Shown one piece after another: positions 36,365-44,977 of a stretch of 64,000 nucleotides of DNA. Location: NCBI GenBank assembly GCA_017656255.1, contig JACDOE010000001.1, positions 623,205 through 687,204 on the forward strand, given 5' to 3'. Source of the DNA: Bacillaceae bacterium. GTDB lineage: Bacteria > Bacillota > Bacilli > JACDOE01. Made by a program: the position numbers and the translations under genes. Each line of letters opens with the position of its first letter. Within the stretch, counting starts at the first letter, position 1. A model generated the notes under the pieces. It was not told where the DNA came from, did no database searches, and saw only the letters and a list, made by a program, of their open reading frames with translations.

Positions 36365-36943
36365 TTAAGACGATAGATGAATCACACTTTTGTTTTTAAT
36401 GAAATAGTCGACTCCGGACAAAATGGTGATAATGACGGCAGCCCAGACAGCGATGGTGTCAAAAGGAAATCCGACGGTGGCAAACGGAAAATTGTTCAGC
36501 ATCAGGGCAACGATGGCGATAATCTGAACCCATGTTTTCAGTTTACCGAGCTTGCTGGCTGCAATCACGCTTCCATCCGCGGCCGCAATCAGCCGGAGAC
36601 CAGTAACGGCAAATTCCCGGCTGATAATGACAATCGCAATCCACGCGTCAAGCCGGTCCATTTCAACAAGCGAAATAAGAGCAGCCGAGATCAGCAGCTT
36701 GTCTGCCAGCGGATCGAGAAATTTGCCAAGATTGGTGATCAGCTTCTTTTTTCGTGCGATATAGCCATCCAATCCGTCGGTACTGGCTGCCAGAATAAAA
36801 ATCAGCGAAGCGATTAACTCGTTGTAGGTCATGCTGAAATCACCGATCTGAATCGTACCCAGTCTGAACTTTACCAGAAGAAAAAACATGACGATCGGCA
36901 CCAGAAAAATCCGGGCCAGGGTAATTTTATTGGGAAGATTCAA
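36365..36943 (-). CDS. pgsA: CDP-diacylglycerol-glycerol-3-phosphate 3-phosphatidyltransferase
   Basis: A 192-residue membrane enzyme making phosphatidylglycerol phosphate, first step of PG synthesis. The CDP-alcohol phosphotransferase motif is visible: DGLDGYIARKK, then GKFLDPLADKL. About five transmembrane helices. The start is TTG, 9 bases after GGGAGG, giving the conserved NLPNKITLARI opening; the upstream ATG would add a non-conserved stretch. It overlaps the 3' end of rimO by 17 bases. Confidence 0.94.
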   Translation of the reverse strand: MNLPNKITLARIFLVPIVMFFLLVKFRLGTIQIGDFSMTYNELIASLIFILAASTDGLDGYIARKKKLITNLGKFLDPLADKLLISAALISLVEMDRLDAWIAIVIISREFAVTGLRLIAAADGSVIAASKLGKLKTWVQIIAIVALMLNNFPFATVGFPFDTIAVWAAVIITILSGVDYFIKNKSVIHLSS

Positions 36944-38288
36944 TGAGGACAACCTCCCCTGCCAGGTCAAAATCATAGGAATGTGTCACTTTGACTTTCA
37001 AAATTTGACCCAGAGAACCTGAATAATTTTTCACAAAAACCTCCCCGTCGATCTCAGGAGCGTCAAACTGAGAACGCCCGACATACACATCATTTCTTCC
37101 GTCATATTTTTCGATCAGCACATCGATTTCTTGCCCGACAAGCCTTCCGTTTCTCCGTCTTGAAATATCCCGCTGAACCTCCATTAAAATATTCGCCCGT
37201 TTATCTTTCATTTCCTGCGAAACATGATCGGGCAACCGAGATGCCGGGGTTCCTTCTTCATCGGAATAAGTAAAAACACCGAGCCGGTCAAATTCCATCT
37301 CCTTCACAAACTGAAGCAGGTTCTCAAAATCCTGCTCCGTTTCACCCGGGAAGCCGACAATAATCGATGTCCGAATAGCCACATCGGGAATCCGCTTGCG
37401 AATTTTGGAAATCAATTGCCGGATATCGCGTTGTCTGCCCGGTCTGCGCATCTTCTTCAGAATATGATCCTCACTGTGCTGAAGCGGCATATCGATATAT
37501 TTGCACACCTTGGGATTCTCGGCGATCACATCCAGCAATTCGTCGGTAAAATATCCCGGGTACGCATAGTGGAGCCGAATCCATTCAATCCCATCCACGC
37601 TGGAAATTTCCTCTATCAGGCGGGGAAGGGCCTGTTCTCCGTACAGGTCCATACCATAATTGGTCAGATCCTGGGCGATCAGGATGACTTCTTTAACTCC
37701 CTGATCGGCCAGTTCCCGGGCTTCTCTCACGACAGATTCAATGCTTCTGCTGCGAAAAGCACCCCGAAATGAAGGAATGGTACAGAAGGTACAATTATTG
37801 TCACACCCTTCCGCTATTTTAATGTAAGTAGAGTAGGTTCCTTCTTTTACCTTCTTGCGGGTGACATTTTCATAAGAAAATGCCGGATTCCCTACCAGAA
37901 TCGGTTTTTTGCCTGCCAGAGAATCTTCGATGATAGTGTTGATCTGATCAAAATCTCCTGTGCCGACGATGCCGTCAATTTCCGGCATTTCTTTAATCAG
38001 TTCATCTTTATAGCGCTGTGTCAGACAACCTGAGACAATCAGTGACTTGAGATTTCCCGTATTCTTATATTCGGCAATATCCAGGATCGTATTGATTGAC
38101 TCCTCTTTGGCAGCATCGATAAATCCGCACGTATTGACGATCACCACGTCTGCTTCCTCAGGATTTTCCACCAGTTGATATCCTCTATCATCTATGAGAT
38201 GAGACATAATATCGGAGTCCACCAGATTTTTTTCACAACCCAGCGTCACAATCGCTACTTTTTCATGTCCAATTTTTTCAGGATTCAT
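36927..38288 (-). CDS. rimO: Ribosomal protein uS12 methylthiotransferase RimO
   Basis: A 453-residue radical-SAM enzyme adding a methylthio group to Asp of ribosomal protein S12. Auxiliary-cluster Cys lie in TLGCEKNLVDS, NTCGFIDAAKEES and SGCL; radical SAM motif is CDNNCTFC followed by IPSFRG, whose wording separates RimO from MiaB. A TRAM domain closes the protein. The ATG is 7 bases after GGAGG. It overlaps the start of pgsA. Confidence 0.95.
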   Translation of the reverse strand: MNPEKIGHEKVAIVTLGCEKNLVDSDIMSHLIDDRGYQLVENPEEADVVIVNTCGFIDAAKEESINTILDIAEYKNTGNLKSLIVSGCLTQRYKDELIKEMPEIDGIVGTGDFDQINTIIEDSLAGKKPILVGNPAFSYENVTRKKVKEGTYSTYIKIAEGCDNNCTFCTIPSFRGAFRSRSIESVVREARELADQGVKEVILIAQDLTNYGMDLYGEQALPRLIEEISSVDGIEWIRLHYAYPGYFTDELLDVIAENPKVCKYIDMPLQHSEDHILKKMRRPGRQRDIRQLISKIRKRIPDVAIRTSIIVGFPGETEQDFENLLQFVKEMEFDRLGVFTYSDEEGTPASRLPDHVSQEMKDKRANILMEVQRDISRRRNGRLVGQEIDVLIEKYDGRNDVYVGRSQFDAPEIDGEVFVKNYSGSLGQILKVKVTHSYDFDLAGEVVLIESSQ

Positions 38289-38368
38289 TTCCTATCCTCC
38301 AGATGATCACGGTCGCATTTTTATCAGATACTCTAAACAGTATAATATAAGCGCTGAACCAGTGTCAA

Positions 38369-38422
38369 AAAAACCTTGTTCAGGAACATTGTATCAATCA
38401 TCTTCCTGACCAAGGTTTTTTA
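38369..38422 (-). terminator. Intrinsic terminator after rodZ
   Basis: A long imperfect stem: AAAAACCTTG pairs with CAAGGTTTTT, and CAGGAA with TTCCTG inside, closing a loop of about 17 bases. The minus-strand tail is TTTTTTT. Confidence 0.8.
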
Positions 38423-38428
38423 ACCCTT

Positions 38429-39268
38429 TTATTTCAATTGTATGACGAGTTCCTGACGTGACTGTTTCAGTCCGCTGGTGTCGAGGTTGCGGCCACTCAC
38501 CAGAATATCGACTGCGGGACCGTTTCCGGTCACAATCGTCACCTGTTCCTGCAATTGTTGCCAGGATTGGGATTCGCCCTTTTTCATTGTTTTATTAAAC
38601 AATTCCGTTTGCCCGTTACGGACGACCGTCCAGCAGTCTCCCCTGGCGGCGGATATCGAAAGGTCGATCACAGTCGCATTTTCCAGTTCATAGTAATAGG
38701 TATTGCCTTCCTGTTTAACAAAAGATAAAACAGGTTCCGGTTCAGGTTCAGGTGAAGGTTCCGGCTCATCGCTTTCATCCGTTTGATTATCCGTTCCGGA
38801 TCCGACCGACCCACTGACATCGGGAATCACCGGCAGGTTTTCTTCATCCTGCGATTTGTCCTGTCCGTCAGAAGTTAAAAAGTCGGTACTGGTGAAAGCC
38901 ATATAGATCACGAAAAGGATTAACGTGATGAAAGAATATAAAAGAATACGGGATAACCATTTACCAGTACGAAAGGATACAGCAGACGGTTTTGGGTTAC
39001 GCTGTGTTTGTGTGACTTTCTCAACGGTTTGCTGTTCGGGTAATTCTTCTTTATATTCCTCAAACAATTCGTCAGGTGATAATCCGACTGCTTCTGCATA
39101 ACTTTTAATGAATGCTCTCACATAAAAATGGCCGGGTAAGGTGCTGAAGTTCCCTTTTTCAATTGCTTCCAGATAACGGCGCTGAATTTTGGTTACCCGC
39201 TGGATATCATCCAGTGTTAACTTTTTTTCTTCCCGGGTTTGCTTCAATAATTTGCCTAACTCTGACAC
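38429..39268 (-). CDS. rodZ: RodZ-like cytoskeletal HTH membrane protein (YmfM)
   Basis: A 279-residue protein linking MreB filaments to the envelope. The N-terminal Xre-like HTH (LKQTREEKKLTLDDI, VTKIQRRYLEAIEKG) lacks typical DNA-contact context, as in RodZ. One transmembrane helix lies near residues 112-130, then a Pro/Glu/Asp-rich linker (EPEPSPEPEPEP) and a beta-rich DUF4115-type extracellular domain. The start is GTG, 6-7 bases after GGAGGTGAG. It follows ymfK. Confidence 0.92.
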   Translation of the reverse strand: MSELGKLLKQTREEKKLTLDDIQRVTKIQRRYLEAIEKGNFSTLPGHFYVRAFIKSYAEAVGLSPDELFEEYKEELPEQQTVEKVTQTQRNPKPSAVSFRTGKWLSRILLYSFITLILFVIYMAFTSTDFLTSDGQDKSQDEENLPVIPDVSGSVGSGTDNQTDESDEPEPSPEPEPEPVLSFVKQEGNTYYYELENATVIDLSISAARGDCWTVVRNGQTELFNKTMKKGESQSWQQLQEQVTIVTGNGPAVDILVSGRNLDTSGLKQSRQELVIQLK

Positions 39269-39302
39269 CTTCTCACCTCCATACGTTGATCCGCACCTGA
39301 TA

Positions 39303-40076
39303 TCAGGGCATCTCCAAGCCTCCCCATCCTTCTTCCACCGCTTCATAAGTAATCTCTTCATCGGGATGACGGCGGAGTTCGATAATACATTTAAAATCAT
39401 CCAGGGTATATTCTGTTTCTTTTACAAAAAAATCAGGATGTTCGATCACCTTGGTTGCCGGAAGACGAAGAATCTCGTGCATCAGCATGTGATGTTTTTC
39501 AGTTGAGCGAACGGTGGATACAACACCATCAATCAGGTAAACATTATCCGGTGACATTTCATCATCTGCCAGCTGGCTGCGGATCGTTTGTCTCAATAAT
39601 GTTGAGGAGATAAACGTCCATTTCTTATTAGCGGAAACACTGGCCGCAACCACCGATTCCGTTTTTCCCACCCTCGGCATTCCACGTATTCCGATGAGCT
39701 GGTGTCCTTCCCGTTTAAACAATTCCGCCATGAAATCAACCAGAAGTCCCAGTTCATCCCTTGTAAAACGAAATGTCTTCTTATCTTCCACATCCCGTTC
39801 AATGTATCTTCCGTGTCTGACAGCCAGGCGATCCACCAGTTTGGGAGGTCTCAGGTGCGTGATGGTAATGCTGCTAACCTTCTTTAACATATTTCGCAGA
39901 ATTTCTATTTTTTCGTCGTCATCTGATTGAAGAAGCATCCCTCGACTTGAATCTTCTACCCCGTTAATTGTAATGATATTAATCCCGAGCATCCCAAGAA
40001 TAGAGGCAATATCACCAAGTAACCCGGGACGATTATGATGTATTTTATATTCCAGATACCAGTCTTTGTATTCCAT
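39303..40076 (-). CDS. ymfK: YmfK (DUF3388) protein with ACT domain and P-loop
   Basis: A 257-residue protein of unknown function conserved in Bacillales beside rodZ. Residues 1-75 look like an ACT small-molecule-binding domain (HHNRPGLLGDIASILG, INIITING). Residues 132-141 form a Walker A P-loop, GMPRVGKTES, followed by a plausible NTPase segment (VYLIDGVVSTV). This pairing suggests a ligand-gated nucleotide-binding switch, but no activity is known to me. The ATG follows GGGGAGAGG. Confidence 0.9.
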   Translation of the reverse strand: MEYKDWYLEYKIHHNRPGLLGDIASILGMLGINIITINGVEDSSRGMLLQSDDDEKIEILRNMLKKVSSITITHLRPPKLVDRLAVRHGRYIERDVEDKKTFRFTRDELGLLVDFMAELFKREGHQLIGIRGMPRVGKTESVVAASVSANKKWTFISSTLLRQTIRSQLADDEMSPDNVYLIDGVVSTVRSTEKHHMLMHEILRLPATKVIEHPDFFVKETEYTLDDFKCIIELRRHPDEEITYEAVEEGWGGLEMP

Positions 40077-40158
40077 GCGTACCTCTCCCCTCGGACAGAT
40101 ATTCTACAAATATGTAAAAGTTCCTTCTTTAATTTTCGCATTTAAAAAGGGAATAGTT

Positions 40159-40184
40159 AAGGAACCCTTTTGCAAGGGTTCCTT
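40159..40184 (-). terminator. Strong hairpin after ymfJ
   Basis: A perfect 11-bp stem AAGGAACCCTT/AAGGGTTCCTT with a 4-base loop. T-tracts on either strand are poor (minus strand continues AACTATTCCCTTTTT), so it may stabilise the ymfJ transcript end or terminate weakly. Confidence 0.5.
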
Positions 40185-40201
40185 GACGGGTTTGTTTAAG
40201 A

Positions 40202-40474
40202 TTATTGAAGATTTTGCTGCTCTTTTTGTTCCTGTTCCACCAGTTTGATCATAAGATTGGCTATCGTGTGGCGTTCTTCTTCGGACCCCATTTTCCACAT
40301 CTGTTGCAACAATCTCTCCTGAGAATTTTTGGGATCGACATGTTCTGCCAGATATCCCCCGATCTGATAGGCGAGATCAGAGATCGTGTTCTGTCCCATT
40401 CCTTCCTGTTCTGCGTGCTGGAGCCGTTCGCCGAGAAAAGACTTCCACTGTTCAAAGTTGTCAAGAACGGACAT
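40202..40474 (-). CDS. ymfJ: YmfJ (DUF3243) small protein
   Basis: A 90-residue acidic helical protein with the DUF3243 pattern (LDNFEQWKSFLGERL, LAYQIGGYLAEHVDP, ANLMIKLVEQEQ). Function unknown. The ATG lies 7 bases after GGAGG. A strong match to the forespore sigma-G promoter precedes it, so it is probably expressed late in the forespore. It stands between ymfI and ymfK as in B. subtilis. Confidence 0.92.
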   Translation of the reverse strand: MSVLDNFEQWKSFLGERLQHAEQEGMGQNTISDLAYQIGGYLAEHVDPKNSQERLLQQMWKMGSEEERHTIANLMIKLVEQEQKEQQNLQ

Positions 40475-40525
40475 TGATTTACACCCTCCTTCAATTCGAT
40501 TAGGACATTCATGTCCGTATATTTG

Positions 40526-40556
40526 TAATATGAGTCTAAGAACGGCCCAATATACA
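40526..40556 (-). promoter_or_regulatory. Sigma-G-like promoter of ymfJ
   Basis: Minus-strand TGTATA (40556-40551), an 18-base spacer and CATATTA (40532-40526) match the forespore sigma-G pattern TGnATR / CATnnTA. A 14-base palindrome GGACAT-N2-ATGTCC (40503-40516) lies near the expected start of transcription. Confidence 0.6.
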
Positions 40557-40597
40557 CTTTTTTCAAAAGACAGAGGCTGGTAACGTATGGGGTTTGG

Positions 40598-41344
40598 TTA
40601 CAACCATCCACCGTTACAATGGATGACCTGTCCATTGATATAAGAGGCCTGATCCGATAACAAAAAGCTGATGACTCCGGCGATTTCCCGCGGTTCCCCC
40701 AGTCTTCCGAGTGGAATTTCGCGGACAACTTCATCGAGATCTTCATCGGCAATTTCCTCGCTGACCATCTCCGTTTTAACAGCTCCCGGCGCCACCGCAT
40801 TGACGGTGATCCCATTCAGACCGGCTTCACGGGCGAGAGAACGGGTAAAAGCGTCAAGCGCTCCTTTGGTGGTGGCATACAGCACTTCCATGGCAGCACC
40901 TCTGGATCCCCAGATTGAGGATACATTCACGATTCTACCGAACCTTTCCCGAATCATAAAAGGGAGAATCTCCCTGCTGATCCAGAGCGGTGCTTCAACG
41001 TTGACTTTTAACAAACGATTCCAGTCTTGCCGCTGGCTTTCGGTAAACAAACGATACTGCGCTAAGCCGGCATTATGCACGAGATAATGGGGCCTGCAGG
41101 GAAGCCGGTTCAGGAGTTGTTTGACACCATCATCCCGCGTGAAATCCGCCTGGATGGTCCAGGCTTCGACACCCAGTTCACGACATGCGGCAACGACTTC
41201 CCGTGCCTGTGCTTCCGAACGGTTGTAATGAACCAGCAGATTGATTCCCTGTTCAGCCAGCAACAAAGCGGTCGCCGCCCCAATTCCTCCGCTTCCCCCG
41301 GTAATGAGAGCCCATTTCCCCTGATATGTCCAGTTATACTTCAT
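40598..41344 (-). CDS. ymfI: Short-chain dehydrogenase YmfI (FabG-like)
   Basis: A 248-residue SDR oxidoreductase. The NAD(P)-binding TGGSGGIGAATA is near residue 14; NAG is in VHNAGLAQ; catalytic Ser, Tyr and Lys lie in NVSSIWG and YATTKGA. It resembles 3-oxoacyl-ACP reductase but is encoded away from fatty-acid genes; the B. subtilis orthologue sits in the same ymf cluster. The ATG follows GAGGAG by 9 bases; a longer N-terminal extension is rejected. Confidence 0.88.
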   Translation of the reverse strand: MKYNWTYQGKWALITGGSGGIGAATALLLAEQGINLLVHYNRSEAQAREVVAACRELGVEAWTIQADFTRDDGVKQLLNRLPCRPHYLVHNAGLAQYRLFTESQRQDWNRLLKVNVEAPLWISREILPFMIRERFGRIVNVSSIWGSRGAAMEVLYATTKGALDAFTRSLAREAGLNGITVNAVAPGAVKTEMVSEEIADEDLDEVVREIPLGRLGEPREIAGVISFLLSDQASYINGQVIHCNGGWL

Positions 41345-41378
41345 ACGGAATATCTCCTCTTCACATGACAACTCTGTC

Positions 41379-42671
41379 TTATGCTTCTGTTTTGCCCGGT
41401 TTGACCACGGATGCTGAAAATCGCCCAACATCAACATGTTCTTTCAGCCTCCGGTTCATCTCATCCAGCGTCAGGTTTTCAAGGGTCGGGACAATGTCAA
41501 ACAGATCGGAATCACCGAAGCGATAACGGGTAAACTGATTGGCAATAAACTCAACGGAATTTAAGGAACGGAGGAACCGGCCGATTCTTTTCTTACGGCT
41601 TCTTTCAAACGCTTCCTCATCCAGCCCTTTTTCTGTTGCCTCGAGAAATCCTTCTTTAACCAGGGCGATTAATTTGTCAGGATCCGGTGTATCTCCCCCG
41701 ATAACGGAAAAAGCAAATTCCTCCTCGGCCGTATAATCAAACCCGAAACTGTCATCAATCAGGCCCTGCTCATATAACTTCCGGTAAAGATCGGAACTTG
41801 GACCCACCAGCATATCCAAAAGAAGCCCGGTTGCCAGTTCACGTGTCAACAATTCCTGTCCGCTAATCTTTGCAGGCTTTTCTTTAAATCCCATCAAGCA
41901 TTTCGACTGGCCCACCTGAAGTTCAATGTCAAGCCGTTCCCGTTTAACCCGATCCGGTTCATCCGGATAAAAACGTTCAATGGAACGTGGCGGTTCAAAT
42001 TGCTTTTGATTCTGATTCTGTTTGACCAGTTGATACACTTCCCCGGGATCAACCGGTCCCACCACAAACAGCAACATATTGCTCGGATGATAGAATGTAT
42101 GGTAACACTGATAAAGGGTTTCCTTATCGATTCTGGCAATTGATTCGATCGTACCGGCGATATCAATCTGAACGGGATGATCGACAAAAAGAGATTCAAT
42201 TAAACCGAAGTATGCGCGCCAGTCCGGATTATCCTGATACATGCGGATTTCCTGTCCGATGATCCCCTTTTCCTTTTCCACACTTTCATCCGTAAAATAT
42301 GGATCCTGCACAAAATCAATCAAGGTTTCCAGATTTTCATACACTTGATTCGTACTGGAAAACAGGTAGCTGGTCCGGGTAAAACTGGTAAAGGCGTTGG
42401 CTGATGCACCCTGATTGGAGAAGCGGGTAAACACATCCCCCTCTTGTTTCTCAAACATTTTGTGCTCCAGAAAATGGGCAATCCCGTCCGGAACCTGAAT
42501 GTCTTCTTGCCCCGACAACCTGAAATGGTTGTCAATGGAACCGTATTTGGTTGTGAATGTGGCGTAGGTTTTGCTGAAACCGGGTTTGGGAAGGATATAG
42601 ACGGATAAGCCGTTATCAAGCCGATCCCGATATAATGTTTCTTTTAATTGATCATAATAAATCTCTTCCAT
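41379..42671 (-). CDS. ymfH: M16-family zinc peptidase YmfH
   Basis: A 430-residue member of the pitrilysin/insulinase clan. The inverted zinc motif HFLEH (in GIAHFLEHKMFEK) near residue 65 and the downstream Glu (GIIGQEIRMYQDNP) indicate an active half. It is encoded immediately after YmfF, 2 bases apart, and the pair likely forms a heterodimeric chamber degrading peptides in the cytoplasm. Its exact substrates are unknown. Confidence 0.92.
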   Translation of the reverse strand: MEEIYYDQLKETLYRDRLDNGLSVYILPKPGFSKTYATFTTKYGSIDNHFRLSGQEDIQVPDGIAHFLEHKMFEKQEGDVFTRFSNQGASANAFTSFTRTSYLFSSTNQVYENLETLIDFVQDPYFTDESVEKEKGIIGQEIRMYQDNPDWRAYFGLIESLFVDHPVQIDIAGTIESIARIDKETLYQCYHTFYHPSNMLLFVVGPVDPGEVYQLVKQNQNQKQFEPPRSIERFYPDEPDRVKRERLDIELQVGQSKCLMGFKEKPAKISGQELLTRELATGLLLDMLVGPSSDLYRKLYEQGLIDDSFGFDYTAEEEFAFSVIGGDTPDPDKLIALVKEGFLEATEKGLDEEAFERSRKKRIGRFLRSLNSVEFIANQFTRYRFGDSDLFDIVPTLENLTLDEMNRRLKEHVDVGRFSASVVKPGKTEA

Positions 42672-42673
42672 TT

Positions 42674-43957
42674 TTACTGACCCTCCCTGTCACGAAGGAA
42701 ATAAATCGTGTCGAGGTGGATTTTCCGGGCAATTTTTTGAATATCCTCGATCTTCGTGTTTTTAATGTCCTGAAGAATGTCCTCGAGTGTTCTGTTCCTT
42801 CCGCTGATCCGCCCGTTATAAGCGAAGTCGATCATCGTCCGCGCATTGTCCAGCGTTTCTCTAAGCTGATTGGTCAACATGGCTTTTGTCTGGTTCAATT
42901 CCTGTTCGGTGATGGTGCCATTTTTCATCAATTGCAGCTGTTCCTTAATAATGTCCACCGCTTTACCATAGTTGCTGATTTCAATGCCTGACATGATCAT
43001 CAGAATCCCTTTATGGCTTTCAAGACGCGAAGCAGCGTAATAGGCGAGACTGGCTTTTTCCCTCACATTGATGAACAATTTGGAATGGGGAAATCCTCCG
43101 AGAATGCCGTTATACATCAAAAGGTGAATATAGTCGTCATCCCCGTAACTGGTTCCGGTACGGCATCCCATGTTTAATTTTCCCTGGGTGACATTTAAGC
43201 GGTCTGTTACCACTTTGACCTCGTCAACCGGAACTTGAACCAGAGTCGGTGACAGAGCTACCGGTTCACCACGCTCCGGTGTCAGGTGACGGTCGATTTC
43301 TCGTTTTACAGCATCCGGGTCGACATCTCCCACAACGTAGATATCAACAGGATTCTGAGCCAGTAGCTCCCGATAATAGGAATAAAGTTCTTCGGGAGTA
43401 ATGGCATCCACCTTTTCTTTTTGACCGTATGCCATAAGACGGTAAGGCTCATCCTGACACATTTCCTCAGTAGCCCGCTGATTGGCGTAACGAATCTTGT
43501 CATCAATCAGGCTGTCCAGTTTCTTCTTCAATGTCTCTTTCTCCATGTCCACCACTTTGCTGGAGAATGCATTTCCGTCAACCAGCGGACTGGTCAGCAC
43601 GTCGCCCAGAAATTCAATCCCCCTGGCAAATAAAGGTGTCTGATCAGCCAGAAATTGTTCATTGGCCACTTCCAGATAAAATTGAATAATCTGGCGTTCT
43701 CCTTTTTTAATCACATCGGTTTCGAAAACCGTGCCGTACAGGCTATCCAGATATCTTCTCATCGCCTGCGAGGTCGGATATTTTTCTGATGCACGTTTCA
43801 GTACCAGGGAAAGAAGCGCAGCTTTTGTTGCCGTTTCCTCCCGCAGATCCTGCTGGATATTCATAACTACTGTAATTGTTTTAAATTTCGGGGTCGGCAA
43901 AACATGGATATCCAGTTGCCTCACACGATCCGTTTCAAATGTTAAAGATGTGGTCAC
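42674..43957 (-). CDS. ymfF: M16-family peptidase-like YmfF, catalytically inactive partner
   Basis: A 427-residue M16 homologue in which the segment equivalent to the zinc motif is ALLSLVLKRASEK, so HxxEH is absent and the subunit is presumably non-catalytic. It pairs with YmfH. The start is GTG, 9 bases after AAGGAGAG; the upstream frame to 44020 lacks a ribosome site. Arg/Tyr substrate-binding residues are suggested in the C-terminal half (REKASLAYYAAS). Confidence 0.9.
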   Translation of the reverse strand: MTTSLTFETDRVRQLDIHVLPTPKFKTITVVMNIQQDLREETATKAALLSLVLKRASEKYPTSQAMRRYLDSLYGTVFETDVIKKGERQIIQFYLEVANEQFLADQTPLFARGIEFLGDVLTSPLVDGNAFSSKVVDMEKETLKKKLDSLIDDKIRYANQRATEEMCQDEPYRLMAYGQKEKVDAITPEELYSYYRELLAQNPVDIYVVGDVDPDAVKREIDRHLTPERGEPVALSPTLVQVPVDEVKVVTDRLNVTQGKLNMGCRTGTSYGDDDYIHLLMYNGILGGFPHSKLFINVREKASLAYYAASRLESHKGILMIMSGIEISNYGKAVDIIKEQLQLMKNGTITEQELNQTKAMLTNQLRETLDNARTMIDFAYNGRISGRNRTLEDILQDIKNTKIEDIQKIARKIHLDTIYFLRDREGQ

Positions 43958-44029
43958 GTCTGGATCTCTCCTTAATGTGTTTGTTGCTTCCATTATAAAC
44001 CATACCGAAAGATCCGGCATCCTGCCAAA

Positions 44030-44191
44030 TCATAAATCACTGTAAAAATGCCGGATTTCTTCACTTTCCAGCCGTTGTTCATCCAGTTGATCAAATCGTC
44101 CGCAATCGGGGTGAAGGCATAAAATCCCTTTTAAATTGCGATCTTCGTACATCATTCCTGAGGAACTGCCGCAGTATGGACAGGTCCACAT
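44030..44191 (-). CDS. Small zinc-ribbon protein
   Basis: A 53-residue protein with CPYC and CLHPDC, a likely zinc-binding ribbon, plus an acidic C-terminus (DEQRLESEEIRHF). The ATG lies 6 bases after AAGGTG; longer forms would overlap the upstream gene. It lies between an unknown gene (44223) and ymfF, all tightly spaced and probably one operon. No family recognised. Confidence 0.65.
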   Translation of the reverse strand: MWTCPYCGSSSGMMYEDRNLKGILCLHPDCGRFDQLDEQRLESEEIRHFYSDL

Positions 44192-44222
44192 CGGCATCAC
44201 CTTCCTTATCATCCGATTGTTC

Positions 44223-44867
44223 TTACATGGAAATTTCCACATGACGGGCAATGTCCAGCACAGCATCTTTTCCGATCGCCTGGACAGCGACAGCTTCCGC
44301 CACACCCGCACCTTCAGGATCAAAATACATTTTAATTTCAATCACGTCCGCATCATCATCGAGGGGAGTAAAATGAAAACGGCCCATTTTCCCTCCATCT
44401 TTCTGTTCGGCACGGGCCCGAATTAAATAGCCCATAAACCGATTGACCGAGATTCCTTCACCGGTTTGCCTTTCAAACTGAACATGAAGCAGGTCTTCAC
44501 CCATTCTTTCCTGTATAATTTCCATCAACTCTTCCGGGTCTTCTATTTCGAGACGAATACCGGAATGATGGGCGTATTCCAGTAATTCCTGACTCCATAA
44601 CAACCAGTCCAGATAAAAGGAGGCTTCTTCATGTTCAAGGGGAGACACATCCCGAACCGGATACATGTAAACATGTTCCGGGGTCAGCGTCACTTGAAAC
44701 ACTGCTTCACCTTCTCGCATCAATGTCAGTTCCAGTTTTCCCCACTGGCTGTTACGAACTCTGTAGTCGTAACGGGTTAAATCCAGATAAGGCTGTTGCA
44801 TATTGTCTCGAATTAAAGCATAGGGAAGATAATCATGCTTGATAGCTCGCTGTGTGTCTTTGTGCAA
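44223..44867 (-). CDS. Cytoplasmic protein of unknown function
   Basis: A 214-residue soluble protein, acidic, with a YLPYALIRDN segment near the start and AVAVQAIGKDAVLDIARH at the end. No domain or motif recognised. The start is TTG, 9 bases after GGAGG; the ATG-led extension upstream overlaps a terminator-tail sequence and is unlikely. It is divergent from niaR and is first in the tight unit with the zinc-ribbon gene, ymfF and ymfH. Confidence 0.7.
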   Translation of the reverse strand: MHKDTQRAIKHDYLPYALIRDNMQQPYLDLTRYDYRVRNSQWGKLELTLMREGEAVFQVTLTPEHVYMYPVRDVSPLEHEEASFYLDWLLWSQELLEYAHHSGIRLEIEDPEELMEIIQERMGEDLLHVQFERQTGEGISVNRFMGYLIRARAEQKDGGKMGRFHFTPLDDDADVIEIKMYFDPEGAGVAEAVAVQAIGKDAVLDIARHVEISM

Positions 44868-44927
44868 AATGCAGGTCCTCCTTCCATGAGATTCATTTAC
44901 TTTTATTGTGTCCGTAAAAATAAAAAA

Positions 44928-44948
44928 CACCCCGGAAAAAGCGGGGTG
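44928..44948 (-). terminator. Terminator-like hairpin upstream of the unknown gene
   Basis: A 7-bp stem CACCCCG/CGGGGTG around GAAAAAG. On the minus strand it is followed by TTTTTTATTTTT, a textbook intrinsic terminator. It lies 60 bases upstream of a minus-strand gene in a divergent interval, so it terminates no visible gene; it could be an attenuator or block leftward read-through. Confidence 0.7.
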
Positions 44949-44968
44949 CTCAATTTTGGGCTTGTTTT

Positions 44969-44977
44969 TGGTAAAAT
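44969..44977 (+). promoter_or_regulatory. Extended -10 promoter of niaR
   Basis: TGGTAAAAT is an extended -10 element 44 bases upstream of the niaR start. No good -35 box is present, which extended -10 promoters tolerate. Confidence 0.4.

Noticed and set aside
44030-44341. Longer start for the zinc-ribbon protein
   Set aside because: The extension overlaps the preceding gene in another frame and lacks a ribosome site, while the ATG at 44191 has one at good spacing.
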